Made by a program: the position numbers and the translations under genes
Assembly: GCA_047602575.1 (NCBI GenBank)
Contig: JASGGY010000007.1
Coordinates: 396,592-460,591 of the forward strand
DNA length: 64,000 nucleotides
From: UBA1366 sp047602575
Lineage (GTDB): Bacteria > Bacillota > Clostridia > Oscillospirales > Ruminococcaceae
Direction: 5' to 3'
In this document: piece after piece, positions 33,980 through 43,018 of the stretch
Layout of the letters: each line of letters begins with the position of its first letter
How positions within the stretch are numbered: position 1 is the first letter of the stretch
The notes under the pieces: generated by a model
The model's database searches: none
What the model was told of the DNA's origin: nothing
What the model saw: the letters and a program-made list of their open reading frames with translations, nothing else

Positions 33980-35299
33980 TTATAGCTGCTGGATGACAAA
34001 AATATCGTAGATGCTTTTCATCGCGGTTTTAAAATCCTTTTCGCTGACGCCGACGATGATGTTCAGTTCGCTTGAGCCCTGGTCGATCATCTTGACGTTG
34101 ACATGGGAGTGGGCGAGTGCGGAGAAAATCCGTCCGGCAGTGCCGCGCGTGGATTTCATGCCCCTGCCGACGACGGCGAGGAGGGCTAAATCCGTTTCGA
34201 TGTCGATGCTGTCGGGCGCAACGTTGCGGTGCAGTCCGGCGAGGATTTCCTGCTCTTTTTTCGCAAACTCGTGCTGATTGACGATGACGCTCATCGTGTC
34301 GATGCCGGAGGGCATATGTTCAAACGAGATGCCGTTTTTCTCGAAAACCTCCAGCACCCTGCGCCCGAAGCCCAGCTCGGCGTTCATCATGTCTTTTTCG
34401 ATGTTGACGACCGCAAAGCCGGTTTTTCCGGCAATACCGGTGATGGTGAACGGCGGCTTCTGGCTTGTGCTTTCGACAATCACCGTGCCGGGGTCGTCGG
34501 GGAGGTTGGTGTTCTTGATGTTGATGGGAATACCCGCCTTGCGCACGGGGAAAATCGCTTCTTCGTGCAGAACCGTCGCGCCCATATAGGAAAGCTCGCG
34601 CAGTTCTTTATAGGTAATCACGCGGATGGTTTCGGGGTTTTCAATCACGCGCGGATCGGCAATTAAAAAGCCGGAAACATCCGTCCAGTTTTCGTATAAG
34701 TCCGCACCTGCCGCCGCCGCGACGATCGAGCCGGTTACATCCGAGCCGCCGCGGGAAAAGGTCTTGATGGTGTCGTTGGGCATTGAGCCGTAAAAGCCCG
34801 GAATGACCGCCCGCTCCTTGACAGAAAGCACTTCGCCCAGGGTTTTCAGTGTGCGCGCCGCGTCGTAGCTGCCGCTTTCGGTGAAGAAAATCACATCCGC
34901 CGCGTCCACAAAAGCATAACCCAGATATGCAGCTAAAATAATGCCGTTGAGGTATTCCCCGCGCGAAGCCGCGTAGTCGCGACCGGCTTTGCCAATGAAG
35001 CCTGCTTTGATGGTTTCAAACTGGCTGTCAAGGGATAAGTCAAGGTTTAAATCCGCGATGATTTCGGTGTAACGCGCTTTGATAGCGGAGAATTCGTCCT
35101 CAAACGCCTTACCCTTTGCCGCGAGGTCATAACAGCGGTAGAGCATATCCGTCACCTTTGTGTCGTCGGAATACCGCTTACCGGGCGCGGAGGGAACCAC
35201 ATACCGCCGCGTTGCATCCGCGCGGATGATGTTGCCGACTTTAACAAACTGCGCGGCGCTTGCCAGCGAGCTTCCCCCGAATTTTACTACCTTTGTCAC
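33980..35299 (-). CDS. lysC: Aspartate kinase
   Basis: A 439-residue monofunctional aspartokinase, first step to lysine, threonine and methionine. The N-terminus KVVKFGGSSLASAAQF is canonical. The kinase core includes SRGEYLNGIILAAYLG, FSRGGSDVTGSIVAAA and NWTDVSGFLIADPR. Two ACT domains follow (ITGIAGKTGFAVVNIEKDMM and LLAVVGRGMKSTRGTAGRIFS), the sites of feedback control. The class resembles the clostridial group that ends its kinase domain with GAEVLHE-like sequence, here MGATVLHEEAIFP. No lysine riboswitch was seen upstream. Confidence 0.94.
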   Translation of the reverse strand: MTKVVKFGGSSLASAAQFVKVGNIIRADATRRYVVPSAPGKRYSDDTKVTDMLYRCYDLAAKGKAFEDEFSAIKARYTEIIADLNLDLSLDSQFETIKAGFIGKAGRDYAASRGEYLNGIILAAYLGYAFVDAADVIFFTESGSYDAARTLKTLGEVLSVKERAVIPGFYGSMPNDTIKTFSRGGSDVTGSIVAAAAGADLYENWTDVSGFLIADPRVIENPETIRVITYKELRELSYMGATVLHEEAIFPVRKAGIPINIKNTNLPDDPGTVIVESTSQKPPFTITGIAGKTGFAVVNIEKDMMNAELGFGRRVLEVFEKNGISFEHMPSGIDTMSVIVNQHEFAKKEQEILAGLHRNVAPDSIDIETDLALLAVVGRGMKSTRGTAGRIFSALAHSHVNVKMIDQGSSELNIIVGVSEKDFKTAMKSIYDIFVIQQL

Positions 35300-35376
35300 G
35301 TTATAAAAACTCCCAACCTATTAATTTATAAAAAATATGCCGCCATGCTGTTTGCTGCGTCTACAGCGACTATTCT

Positions 35377-35405
35377 ATTATATTAAAATCCAGCCACTGC
35401 GTCAA
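35377..35405 (-). promoter_or_regulatory. Sigma-A promoter of aspartate kinase
   Basis: Minus strand TTGACG (35405-35400), 17 bp, TATAAT (35382-35377). The leader of about 75 nt is AT-rich and lacks a recognisable riboswitch. Confidence 0.7.
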
Positions 35406-35533
35406 TGTACAAATGGGCGAATAATATGTTAATTTTCTGTGTTTTCTTGTGATAAACGACTGTGCGCCATATGCGGACAGTTGTGGAGCGAAAATCCGCG
35501 CGAAAGGCGATATACTTCCGCGCGGACAAAATG

Positions 35534-36746
35534 CTATCCGTCTATAAATTTTCCCATCAGTTCAAATCCGTTTTCCACATAAATTCCGGTGGCGGCGGTT
35601 TCCTCGGTGAAAGCCGCAACACCCGCAACGGGCTTGTTCCTGCGGAATATCAGAAACGGCACGGGGTCGTTGGTGTGCGTCATCAGCGCGAGCGGCGTCG
35701 CGTGGTCGGGGGTAATCAGCACCGCATAGTCATCATATTTGTCAAGCGCGTCCAGAACAGGAGCTAAAACTTGTTCGTCAATCAGCTCCAGCGAACGTTT
35801 TTTGTTTTCAATCTCATGCCGGTGACCGCACTCGTCAGGGGCTTCCACATGAACGTAAACCAAATCCTGACCGGCTGCGAATTCCGCGATGCAGGCGGCG
35901 GCTTTTCCGGTAAAATCCGTGTCGATATAACCCGTCGCGCCGGGAACGTTCACCACGTTCATGCCGGTAAATTTCCCGATGCCTTTAAGCAGGTCAACCG
36001 CCGAAATCATCGAACCGCGCAGTCCGAACTTTTCTTCAAACGGCGTCAGGCTTTTACGCACACCCTCGCCCCAGAACCACATAGAGTTCGCCGGACGCTT
36101 GCCGCGCGCAATCCGCGCCATGTTCACGGGGTGGTTTTTGAGCAAATCATAGCTTTTTTTCCATCATCGCCAGCAGCACCGCAGCATTCGGATGAGCAGG
36201 GAGATAAGCGGCAATCGGCTTTCCGGTGATGTCGTGGGGCGGGGTGAGCGTGCCGACTTCCAGTGTGCCGTTTGCTTGAATCAGACAATGGCGGTAGCTC
36301 ACGCCCGCATCAAGCCGGAACACATCACTGTCGAATTGCTCCGCCAAAAAGTCGATGAGAATTTCAGCTTCCGCAGTGGAAATATCGTCGGCGCAATAAT
36401 CGAGAATTGTCTTGTGAGTATTAGCAAGCCTCATCGGAGAGCGTTACCAGATTGCACCGGAACGAAACATCCGTCGGCTTCATATCGATGCCAATGGAAC
36501 CGGCCTCCAGCGGAGAGCGTCCGGAATATAAATCGCGGGGTCATACCCTAAAACAGCGAGGTTCGCCACATCACTGCCGGGTTTGAGGTTGTCGGGAACG
36601 GTTTTCACCAAGCCGACCGTGGCAGTTTTCGCGAGCTTGTCCATTTGCGGCGTGTGCGACGCGCCCATCGGGGTTTTTCCGCCAAGCTCGTCAAGCGGGA
36701 AGTCCGCCATTCCGTCGCACAGCAATACTAGGTATTTGGTCATCAT
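35534..36746 (-). pseudogene. apgM: Cofactor-independent phosphoglycerate mutase (ApgM), three frameshifts
   Basis: Four pieces in different frames together give a full ApgM-type enzyme interconverting 3- and 2-phosphoglycerate. The start MMTKYLVLLCDGMADFPLDE has AAAGGATG upstream. The metal and catalytic blocks are KTPMGASHTPQMDKLA, DVFRLDAGVSYRH, VYVHVEAPDECGH and LITPDHATP. Breaks are near 36525-36532 (one base missing before SGRSPLEAGSIGID), 36418-36434, and at the seven-T run 36154-36160 (one base too many; MMEKSYDLLKNHPV is restored). Each repaired piece is highly typical, so this is either very recent decay or local indel error. Confidence 0.85.
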
Positions 36747-36780
36747 ATAACATCCTTTCGGCAATTCACTGCTAAGTTTT

Positions 36781-36809
36781 ATTATAACACAGCGTCCCGC
36801 ACGGTGCAA
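36781..36809 (-). promoter_or_regulatory. Sigma-A promoter of apgM
   Basis: Minus strand TTGCAC (36809-36804), 17 bp, TATAAT (36786-36781). Confidence 0.7.
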
Positions 36810-36866
36810 CAAAAATTGCGCTGAAATTTATGAACAGACGCAAAAGTGATTTTTTCGCCGAAAAGC

Positions 36867-36895
36867 TTTACAAGCACGGCGTTTTGTAGTAAAAT
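36867..36895 (+). promoter_or_regulatory. Sigma-A promoter of agmatine deiminase
   Basis: TTTACA at 36867-36872, 17 bp, TAAAAT at 36890-36895. Confidence 0.55.
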
Positions 36896-36926
36896 AAATT
36901 GATTATTGAAAAAAGGGGAGAGTGCT

Positions 36927-37925
36927 TTGGCTTCGGACAAGTCTTTTATCATGCCCGCCGAATGGGAGGCACACGCGCGCACGCTGATGGAATGGTGCGT
37001 GCGGGATTCCGTGGTTTATCCGGCGCTTTATGCGGAAACCTGCGCGGGGTATGCGGAGGTGGTGCGTGCGATTTCGGAATTCGAGCCGGTGACGCTTGTG
37101 GTCAATCCGGCGGATCTGGAACAGGCGAAAAACCTCTGCGGCGCGGGAGTGGATTACGTCGAAATCCCGCACAGCGACGCGTGGGCGCGCGACAACGGTC
37201 CGACCTTTGTGCGCGGGCGCGGCGGCGAAATCGCAGGCATCAGCTGGCGCTTCAACGCGTGGGGGGAGCGGTTTACGCCCTATGGCCTTGACGATGCGAT
37301 GGCGGGGGATCTGCTGCAGTATCTGGGCATTCCGATGATCGAATCCGGCTTGATTTTAGAGGGCGGCTCGATTCACAGCGACGGCGCGGGGAAGCTTCTG
37401 ACAACCGCGCAGTGCCTGCTCAACAAAAATCGCAACCCGCAGTTATCGAAAGCGCAGATTGAAGCGGAGCTGCACGCGCGGCTCGGTGCAGACACTGTCA
37501 TCTGGCTTGAAAACGGCTTGGACGGCGACGAAACGGACGGTCATGTGGACAACCTCGCGTGCTTTTCAAAAGCCGGAACGGTGCTGCTGCAAACCTGTGC
37601 GGACAAGAGTGACGCGAACTTCGCAGTGACGGAATCGGCACGCGGGATTCTGTCCGGAGCGGGGCTGGAGATCATTCCGATTGAGCAGCCGCCGGCGCGG
37701 TGTTACGGCAGGGTAAGGCTCACGCTGAGTTATCTCAATTTTTACCTCGTCAACGGCGGGGTGATTCTGCCCGTGTTCGGAGGGGACGCGCGGCGCACGG
37801 ACGACGCGGCGGCGGCGGTGCTGCGGGAGGCTTTCCCCAGCAGAAAAATCTGCACTGTGGACGGCATGAAGCTCGTCCGCGAGGGCGGCAATGTGCATTG
37901 TATCACGCAGCAGATGCCCGTTTAG
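36927..37925 (+). CDS. aguA: Agmatine deiminase
   Basis: Converts agmatine to N-carbamoylputrescine and ammonia. About 332 residues from a TTG start, preceded by AAAGGGGAG at 7 bp; an in-frame TTG at 36906 lacks a ribosome site. The guanidine-modifying fold shows MPAEWEAHARTLMEWC, HSDAWARDNGP, DGDETDGHVDN and the catalytic cysteine C325 in EGGNVHCITQQMP. The next enzyme of the pathway, N-carbamoylputrescine amidase, is encoded 0.9 kb downstream; a broken methyltransferase gene lies between. Its stop codon falls inside a heptamer repeat. Confidence 0.93.
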   Translation: MASDKSFIMPAEWEAHARTLMEWCVRDSVVYPALYAETCAGYAEVVRAISEFEPVTLVVNPADLEQAKNLCGAGVDYVEIPHSDAWARDNGPTFVRGRGGEIAGISWRFNAWGERFTPYGLDDAMAGDLLQYLGIPMIESGLILEGGSIHSDGAGKLLTTAQCLLNKNRNPQLSKAQIEAELHARLGADTVIWLENGLDGDETDGHVDNLACFSKAGTVLLQTCADKSDANFAVTESARGILSGAGLEIIPIEQPPARCYGRVRLTLSYLNFYLVNGGVILPVFGGDARRTDDAAAAVLREAFPSRKICTVDGMKLVREGGNVHCITQQMPV

Positions 37926-37949
37926 GGATTAGGAGTTAGGATTTAGGAA
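37922..37949. repeat. Heptamer tandem repeat TTAGGAN x4
   Basis: Four direct units TTAGGGA, TTAGGAG, TTAGGAT, TTAGGAA, beginning within the aguA stop codon and ending just before the methyltransferase ribosome site. Same 7-bp period as the repeats around the DUF402 gene, though a different unit. Confidence 0.7.
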
Positions 37950-37965
37950 TGAGGGGGACAGAATT

Positions 37966-38761
37966 TTGGATAAGTTAATCCAGCCGGAAACAGTCAAAGA
38001 GCAGTATGCGGATGATGCGAATTTATCCGTCCGTGCACGTTTGCACCAAACGTACAGCACAAACAAGCAAGGGTTTGTTCCGTGGCTGTTTGAGCGGTAT
38101 TGCTTCTCGGAGGGGTTTTCCATTCTGAAGCTGGCTGTGGAAACGGTGCGCAATGGGAAGAAAACATTCAGAAACTGCCATCCGGATGCAAGCTGATTCT
38201 CTCAGATTTTTCATATGGAATGGTTGAAATTGTCAAGAATAAATATGCGGATGATAGCAATATTACTGCACAGCAAATTGACATACAATGCATAGATTAT
38301 CCGGATGAATCGTTTGATGTAGTGATTGCTAACCATATGCTGTATCATGTTCCCGATTTATCAAAGGCTTTGTCGGAGGTATCACGCGTTTTGAAACCGA
38401 ACGGAACATTTTATGCGGCAACAAACGGAAACGGCGGGCTGCGCGCTTTTCTGGAAGACGAATTACAGCGCGCTGATCCGGATGCAGACGGCATTTTTCG
38501 GAAAAATGGAGCTTCAGTCTTCAGAACGGGAGTGAACAATTGAAACAGCAATTCCGCGCTGTTGAAAGATATGATTATACAGACTCGCTGGAAATTACCG
38601 GAACACAGGATCTGATTGACTGGCTGAAATCAACAATGTTTCTTAATTCTGTTTCCGGTGAAAAAATTGACCGGTTGTATCGCCACTTTGAAGCCATACG
38701 CGAAAAAGACGGTGCAATTCGCATACCAAAGGAATGCGGGTTGTTTGTTTCATCAAAATAA
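37966..38761 (+). pseudogene. Class I SAM-dependent methyltransferase, two frameshifts
   Basis: Three frames combine to one methyltransferase of about 265 residues. It starts at TTG after GAGGGGGAC. One base is missing near 38126-38138, where motif I should read LGCGNGAQWEENI. A second shift lies near 38491-38507, after which SFSLQNGSEQLKQQFRAVER resumes. Between them are LILSDFSYGMVEI and DESFDVVIANHMLYHVPDLS, the usual SAM-binding strands. The substrate is unknown. The gene is AT-richer than its neighbours (about 35% GC in the line I counted), sits after a heptamer repeat, and interrupts the aguA-aguB pair, all consistent with insertion of foreign DNA. Confidence 0.78.
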
Positions 38762-38808
38762 ATGGCATAAGGTCTATGTGCAGCGAATCAGCAGCAGGAG
38801 GAAAGCAT

Positions 38809-39678
38809 ATGAGAAAAGTAACGGTTGCGGCGGTGCAGTTTGCTTGTTCGGACAAGCCGGCGGTGAATCTGGAAAAAGCGCAGGACCTGGTGCGCAAAGC
38901 GGCGGCGCAGGGTGCGCAGGTGATTTTGCTGCAGGAATTGTTTGAAACGCCATATTTCTGCCAACAGGAAAAGGCGGCGTTTTACGCGCTGGCAACAGAA
39001 ACCGCAGAAAATCCCGCAGTACGGGCATTGTCGGTGCTTGCAAAAGAATTGGGTGTTGTGCTGCCGGTAAGCTTTTACGAAAAAAAGAACAACGCGCGGT
39101 TTAACTCCGTGGCGATGATTGATGCGGACGGCAGCCTGCTCGGCGTTTATCGAAAAAGCCATATTCCGGACGGACCGGGCTATGAGGAGAAGTTTTATTT
39201 TTCGCCCGGCGACACGGGCTTCAAGGTCTGGGATACGGTATACGGAAAAATCGGCGTCGGGATCTGCTGGGATCGGTGGTTTCCGGAAGCGGCGCGGTGC
39301 ATGGCACTCATGGGCGCTGAGCTGCTTTTATACCCCACGGCAATCGGCTCAGAGCCGGAGGATGCGGGGGTCGATTCCCGCGATCACTGGCAGCGCTGCA
39401 TGACCGGTCACGCGGCGAGCAATCTTGTTCCCGTTGTCGCGTCAAACCGCATCGGCACGGAGCGGGCGGGGGAGAGCGAGATTACGTTCTACGGCTCGTC
39501 GTTCATCACCGACTGCACCGGCGCTGTGATCAAACAGGCGGACAGGGTGAGCGAAGCGATTCTCACCGCGGAATTTGACCTTGACGACTGCGCGGCAAAG
39601 CGCGCGGAGTGGGGCGTGTTCCGCGACCGCAGACCGGAATTGTATGGGGCAATGATGACGCTGGACGGAATAAAATAG
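38809..39678 (+). CDS. aguB: N-carbamoylputrescine amidase
   Basis: A 289-residue nitrilase-superfamily amidase that releases putrescine, CO2 and ammonia from N-carbamoylputrescine. The Glu-Lys-Cys triad is in LLQELFETPYF, VYRKSHIPDGPGYEEKFYF and GVGICWDRWFPEAAR. DHWQRCMTGHAASNLVPVVA is a family block. AGGAGG precedes the ATG at 38809. With aguA it completes agmatine-to-putrescine conversion; arginine decarboxylase is not in the window. Confidence 0.93.
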   Translation: MRKVTVAAVQFACSDKPAVNLEKAQDLVRKAAAQGAQVILLQELFETPYFCQQEKAAFYALATETAENPAVRALSVLAKELGVVLPVSFYEKKNNARFNSVAMIDADGSLLGVYRKSHIPDGPGYEEKFYFSPGDTGFKVWDTVYGKIGVGICWDRWFPEAARCMALMGAELLLYPTAIGSEPEDAGVDSRDHWQRCMTGHAASNLVPVVASNRIGTERAGESEITFYGSSFITDCTGAVIKQADRVSEAILTAEFDLDDCAAKRAEWGVFRDRRPELYGAMMTLDGIK

Positions 39679-39701
39679 ATTGATAAGAGGTGACGCACGT
39701 T

Positions 39702-40778
39702 ATGCCATCTGTTTCACAAAGAATCAAACGGGTACAACAGCCACATGGTGGGTATCTCCCGTGTAAAGCATGGACAAAAGAAGCTATACAAGACCAATAT
39801 GTGCTTTCGGATTCTGAAAATCTACATGGTTCGCTTGTTGGAATGGCAGTAGATAAGTATTTAGTTCGTTATATGCTTACAGAAGACGCGAAAACCGCTT
39901 TTCAAATTTCTATAAAAGGTGCTAATCTTAATTTAATGGCGGATAAAGCGGATGCGTTAGTCAAACAGATCAAAGGATTAGACGATACATCCATAAAATG
40001 TGCATGTAAATTGTCAGGATTTGATGTGTGTGCCCGAGCCAACCCATTAGCGTATGTGCCGATTGAAGAGATCAATCCTGACAAAAATACAATCAATAAC
40101 ATTAGAATCATGGTAAAACGGACTCTGAACTTGTTTAAGCATCATGGTCCGATCATAAAATCTGGCTTTACTTTTAAAGGTGGATATTCAAACATTGTTG
40201 ATAGAGGTGATGCGGATTATTTAACAAAAAGCGCGTTGTGGGATTTGAAAGTTGCAAGAAGCCCGATTGGTTCAAAGGAAACTTTACAAATTTTGATGTA
40301 TTACATAATGGGATTACGCGCTTATAAGAAGATATTTACTGAATTGAAATACTTAGGTATATACAATCCTCGCTTGAATATCGTATACGCTTATCCAATT
40401 GATAAAATCTCGGAAGCTGTTATCAATGAAGTTTCAGAAAAAGTGATTTGTTATTCTAGCGAAGATCAAATGAAAAAAATAAATCAGATTGATTTTACAA
40501 CTCAGGATTACACCATCATTGATAAATACGAAGTTCAATATATTGACGTTAAAGAAGCAGTGGTACTTCTTAAGGTTAGCAAGACAAAAGTGTATTCATT
40601 AATAAAAATGGGTTCGATTGATGGGACAAAAGTAAAGAATAAATATCAAATCACAAGGCAATCTGTTGAGGCGTATATTGAAAAGAAAAGACGACAAATG
40701 AAAATTAGTATCGGTATATCAATTTCGATAACAATTATATATTTAATTGTTACAATTATATATATGAATAAATTATAG
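39702..40778 (+). CDS. Uncharacterised nuclease-like protein with HTH and C-terminal membrane anchor
   Basis: A 358-residue protein of unknown function. The central segment RGDADYLTKSALWDLKVARS, followed by LQILMYYIMG, looks like a PD-(D/E)XK (RecB/Cas4-like) active site: an Asp, then D-L-K, then a QxxxY motif. After that IDVKEAVVLLKVSKTKVYSLI ... YQITRQSVEAYI is an excisionase/MerR-type helix-turn-helix. The end is one hydrophobic helix (ISIGISISITIIYLIVTIIY). The gene is about one third G+C in the line I counted, against well over half around it, and stands alone between aguB and a convergent esterase gene. Start at ATG 39702 with AGAGGTGA; a GTG at 39690 is possible. The nuclease reading is inference from motifs. 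Confidence 0.6.
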   Translation: MPSVSQRIKRVQQPHGGYLPCKAWTKEAIQDQYVLSDSENLHGSLVGMAVDKYLVRYMLTEDAKTAFQISIKGANLNLMADKADALVKQIKGLDDTSIKCACKLSGFDVCARANPLAYVPIEEINPDKNTINNIRIMVKRTLNLFKHHGPIIKSGFTFKGGYSNIVDRGDADYLTKSALWDLKVARSPIGSKETLQILMYYIMGLRAYKKIFTELKYLGIYNPRLNIVYAYPIDKISEAVINEVSEKVICYSSEDQMKKINQIDFTTQDYTIIDKYEVQYIDVKEAVVLLKVSKTKVYSLIKMGSIDGTKVKNKYQITRQSVEAYIEKKRRQMKISIGISISITIIYLIVTIIYMNKL

Positions 40779-40843
40779 CTCGAAGCGCACAATGCAAAAT
40801 GATACTATAATATAAATATTATTTGATAAAATAAATAACATAA

Positions 40844-41932
40844 TTATCCATCCGCCCCCACCGCAGCCAAAACAAAGCGTTTGTTCCCGCCGCTGACGCG
40901 CAGCTCAATGCTGTGCGGGGCGGCGGTTTTTTCGTCAAAAATCATGCGCACCGCCGGATTGCCCCAGCCGAACACGCTGAACGAATCGAGCGTGCAGACA
41001 TACCGCCCGTCTAAGAAAACCCGCGCCTCCGCCGCCGTTTCGCTGTTGTTGGAAAGGCGGTAAACCACCGCGCAGCAGGACGAGCATACGGAAAAGCACA
41101 GGACTTTTTCAGCACCGCACGGCAGCGTTTCGAGCAGCTCGTGGAAGCAGTAGCAGCTTTCGCCGCTGCGCACAAAGCCGGAATCTGTATCCGGCATGAG
41201 TGAGATGAGTTTCATATCTTCGTATTGATCGGAAAATAGAGGCGATGCAAGCGCTTGTTCCGGCGCGGACTTTGCACTTTTGATCAGCGAAAACAAGCAG
41301 TCCGCGATCGCCGTGTGACCGGCGGGGGAGGGGTGAACCCCGTCGTCCGCATATGCCGCCCAGTCCGGTGCGCCGCACTCGAGATGGCAGGCAAACGCCG
41401 TTTGGAACGCGCAGAAATCCAGCCCATACTGCGCGCTGACCGCAAGCATATATTCCTCGCATGAGTAGCCGCTTTTCAGGAACAGCGCGACGGGAACAAC
41501 TGCCGGCGCGCCGTTAAAGCGCAGGAGCTTGCGAATCAGGCTTTCAAAGCGCGCGATGCCGGATCTGGAGGTTTCCTCGTTGACAGCGTATTCCACAAAC
41601 ACGATGTCCGGCGAAAACGCGCGCAGTGCGGCTTCCGCAGCGATTGCGCCCATCAGGCAGTTTGTGCCGGAAAAGCCGAGGTTGCAGCCCTCGATTTTTT
41701 TATCGGGAAACAGCGCCCGCAGCCGTTCGCAGAGCAGCGCGGGGTAGGGGTTGGCAAGGGTGCTGCCGTCGCTCTGGTATCCATACGTGACCGAGCCGCC
41801 CAGAAACCCGATGCGGATGCTATCGCCCGAAAGCGCGCGGGACAAACGGCTTGCCGCGCCGTGTATGACACAGCGCGCGACGGCAGTTTCATATTCTTTT
41901 ATGCCGAGTGCGTCGGCGAACAGATTGCTCAT
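40844..41932 (-). CDS. SGNH/GDSL hydrolase, cytosolic
   Basis: A 362-residue esterase-like protein. Block I is IGFLGGSVTYGYQ (nucleophile Ser), block II the GFSGTNC region, block III EYAVNEE (Asn), and block V DDGVHPSPAGH (Asp/His). A beta-sandwich-like C-terminal domain of ~120 residues follows. There is no signal peptide, so it acts in the cytosol, unlike the secreted esterase encoded on the other side of the LysR gene. Its ATG overlaps the LysR stop (ATGA), so it is transcribed and translated with the regulator. Substrate unknown, probably an acetylated sugar or oligosaccharide. Confidence 0.82.
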   Translation of the reverse strand: MSNLFADALGIKEYETAVARCVIHGAASRLSRALSGDSIRIGFLGGSVTYGYQSDGSTLANPYPALLCERLRALFPDKKIEGCNLGFSGTNCLMGAIAAEAALRAFSPDIVFVEYAVNEETSRSGIARFESLIRKLLRFNGAPAVVPVALFLKSGYSCEEYMLAVSAQYGLDFCAFQTAFACHLECGAPDWAAYADDGVHPSPAGHTAIADCLFSLIKSAKSAPEQALASPLFSDQYEDMKLISLMPDTDSGFVRSGESCYCFHELLETLPCGAEKVLCFSVCSSCCAVVYRLSNNSETAAEARVFLDGRYVCTLDSFSVFGWGNPAVRMIFDEKTAAPHSIELRVSGGNKRFVLAAVGADG

Positions 41933-42900
41933 GACGGATGCCTCCATGTGCCGATGTCAACCAGCCGGCGCAGCAGCAGCGCGTATTGCTCCGCAGCTTT
42001 TGAAATGTACCCGCTCTTGCGGAAAACAATCGAAATCGCGGCGGTTGACACCTCCTCGTCAAGTGCGTAATAAACCGGATGTGCGGCGATATTTCCGAAT
42101 TTCACCAGTGTGTCTGGTATCAGTGCCGCGCCCAGCCCCGCCGTCACGAACGAAAACATTGTTTCGGCGGTGCGCACCCGCAGCGATTCTTTCGGGGAAA
42201 AGCCGTACTTCCCGCAGATTTTTGCGGTCGTCGCGGCGGAAAACTCACCGCTCTGCGCCGTGATAAAGGGCAGCTCCCGCACCGCGCGAAGGTCAATCGG
42301 CGGCGCTGTGACGGTGCGCAGACTTTGCACGCGGATGTCGTGCGGCGTGACGGCGTAATCCGTGAGCGCGGCGTTGGCAGCGCTTTGCGCGGGGAGGGCG
42401 AGATACATCCGCTCACGCGCCAGCTCCTCGGCGCGAAACAGCTTCGGGTCGGCTTTCGCCGTTGTAACAAGAACATCCAGCTCGCCGTTTTTGAGCATCT
42501 GAAAAAGTGCTTGTGTATCGTCCTCCGTGACGGTGACGCTGATGCCGGGGAAGCGCGCACGGAATTCCGCGATGCTTTTCGGCAGCATACACGACGCGCG
42601 GAAGGTCGTCGCGCCGATGCGCAGCGAGCCGGTTTTCAGCCCCGCAATGTCTGCGATGCGATTGCGCAGGGTTTCCTCAATCGCCTGCATCTGCTCTGCC
42701 GCTGCGACAAACGCCTCGCCTGCCGGGGTGAGCCGCACGGGCGATGTGCTGCGGTCAAACAGCTCCGCCGACAGCTGTTTTTCCAGCGCGATGATATACT
42801 GGCTCAAGGACGGCTGCGTGACGAACAGCTTGCGCGCCGCGCCGGAAAAGCTGCCGGTTTCCGCAAGGGTCAGCACATAGTGAATCTGCTGCGCATTCAT
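41929..42900 (-). CDS. LysR-family transcriptional regulator
   Basis: A 323-residue regulator. The N-terminal winged helix is canonical (MNAQQIHYVLTLAETGSFSGAARKLFVTQPSLSQ), and a periplasmic-binding-protein-like effector domain follows (SLRIGATTFRASCMLP onward). It is the first gene of a two-gene operon with the cytosolic SGNH hydrolase and is divergent from the CE2-type esterase and CE4 deacetylase genes. It probably controls both directions in response to a sugar-derived ligand (inference). Confidence 0.93.
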   Translation of the reverse strand: MNAQQIHYVLTLAETGSFSGAARKLFVTQPSLSQYIIALEKQLSAELFDRSTSPVRLTPAGEAFVAAAEQMQAIEETLRNRIADIAGLKTGSLRIGATTFRASCMLPKSIAEFRARFPGISVTVTEDDTQALFQMLKNGELDVLVTTAKADPKLFRAEELARERMYLALPAQSAANAALTDYAVTPHDIRVQSLRTVTAPPIDLRAVRELPFITAQSGEFSAATTAKICGKYGFSPKESLRVRTAETMFSFVTAGLGAALIPDTLVKFGNIAAHPVYYALDEEVSTAAISIVFRKSGYISKAAEQYALLLRRLVDIGTWRHPS

Positions 42901-42912
42901 CGGACTCCTCCT

Positions 42913-42928
42913 ATAAGTTTTTTCTTAT
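42913..42928. promoter_or_regulatory. Candidate LysR operator
   Basis: Perfect interrupted palindrome ATAAG-N6-CTTAT, directly upstream of the LysR start and about 25 bp from the divergent esterase promoter. Position and symmetry fit a LysR autoregulatory site. Confidence 0.5.
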
Positions 42929-42951
42929 CAGACTTATTATAATATAATAAT

Positions 42952-42980
42952 TTGATTATTGCAAGCGGCTGTGGTATGAT
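42952..42980 (+). promoter_or_regulatory. Sigma-A promoter of the CE2-type esterase
   Basis: TTGATT at 42952-42957, 17 bp, TATGAT at 42975-42980. Confidence 0.55.
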
Positions 42981-43018
42981 TGAAGAAGAAAATCTGAAAT
43001 TTTATCGGAGGGATTTTT

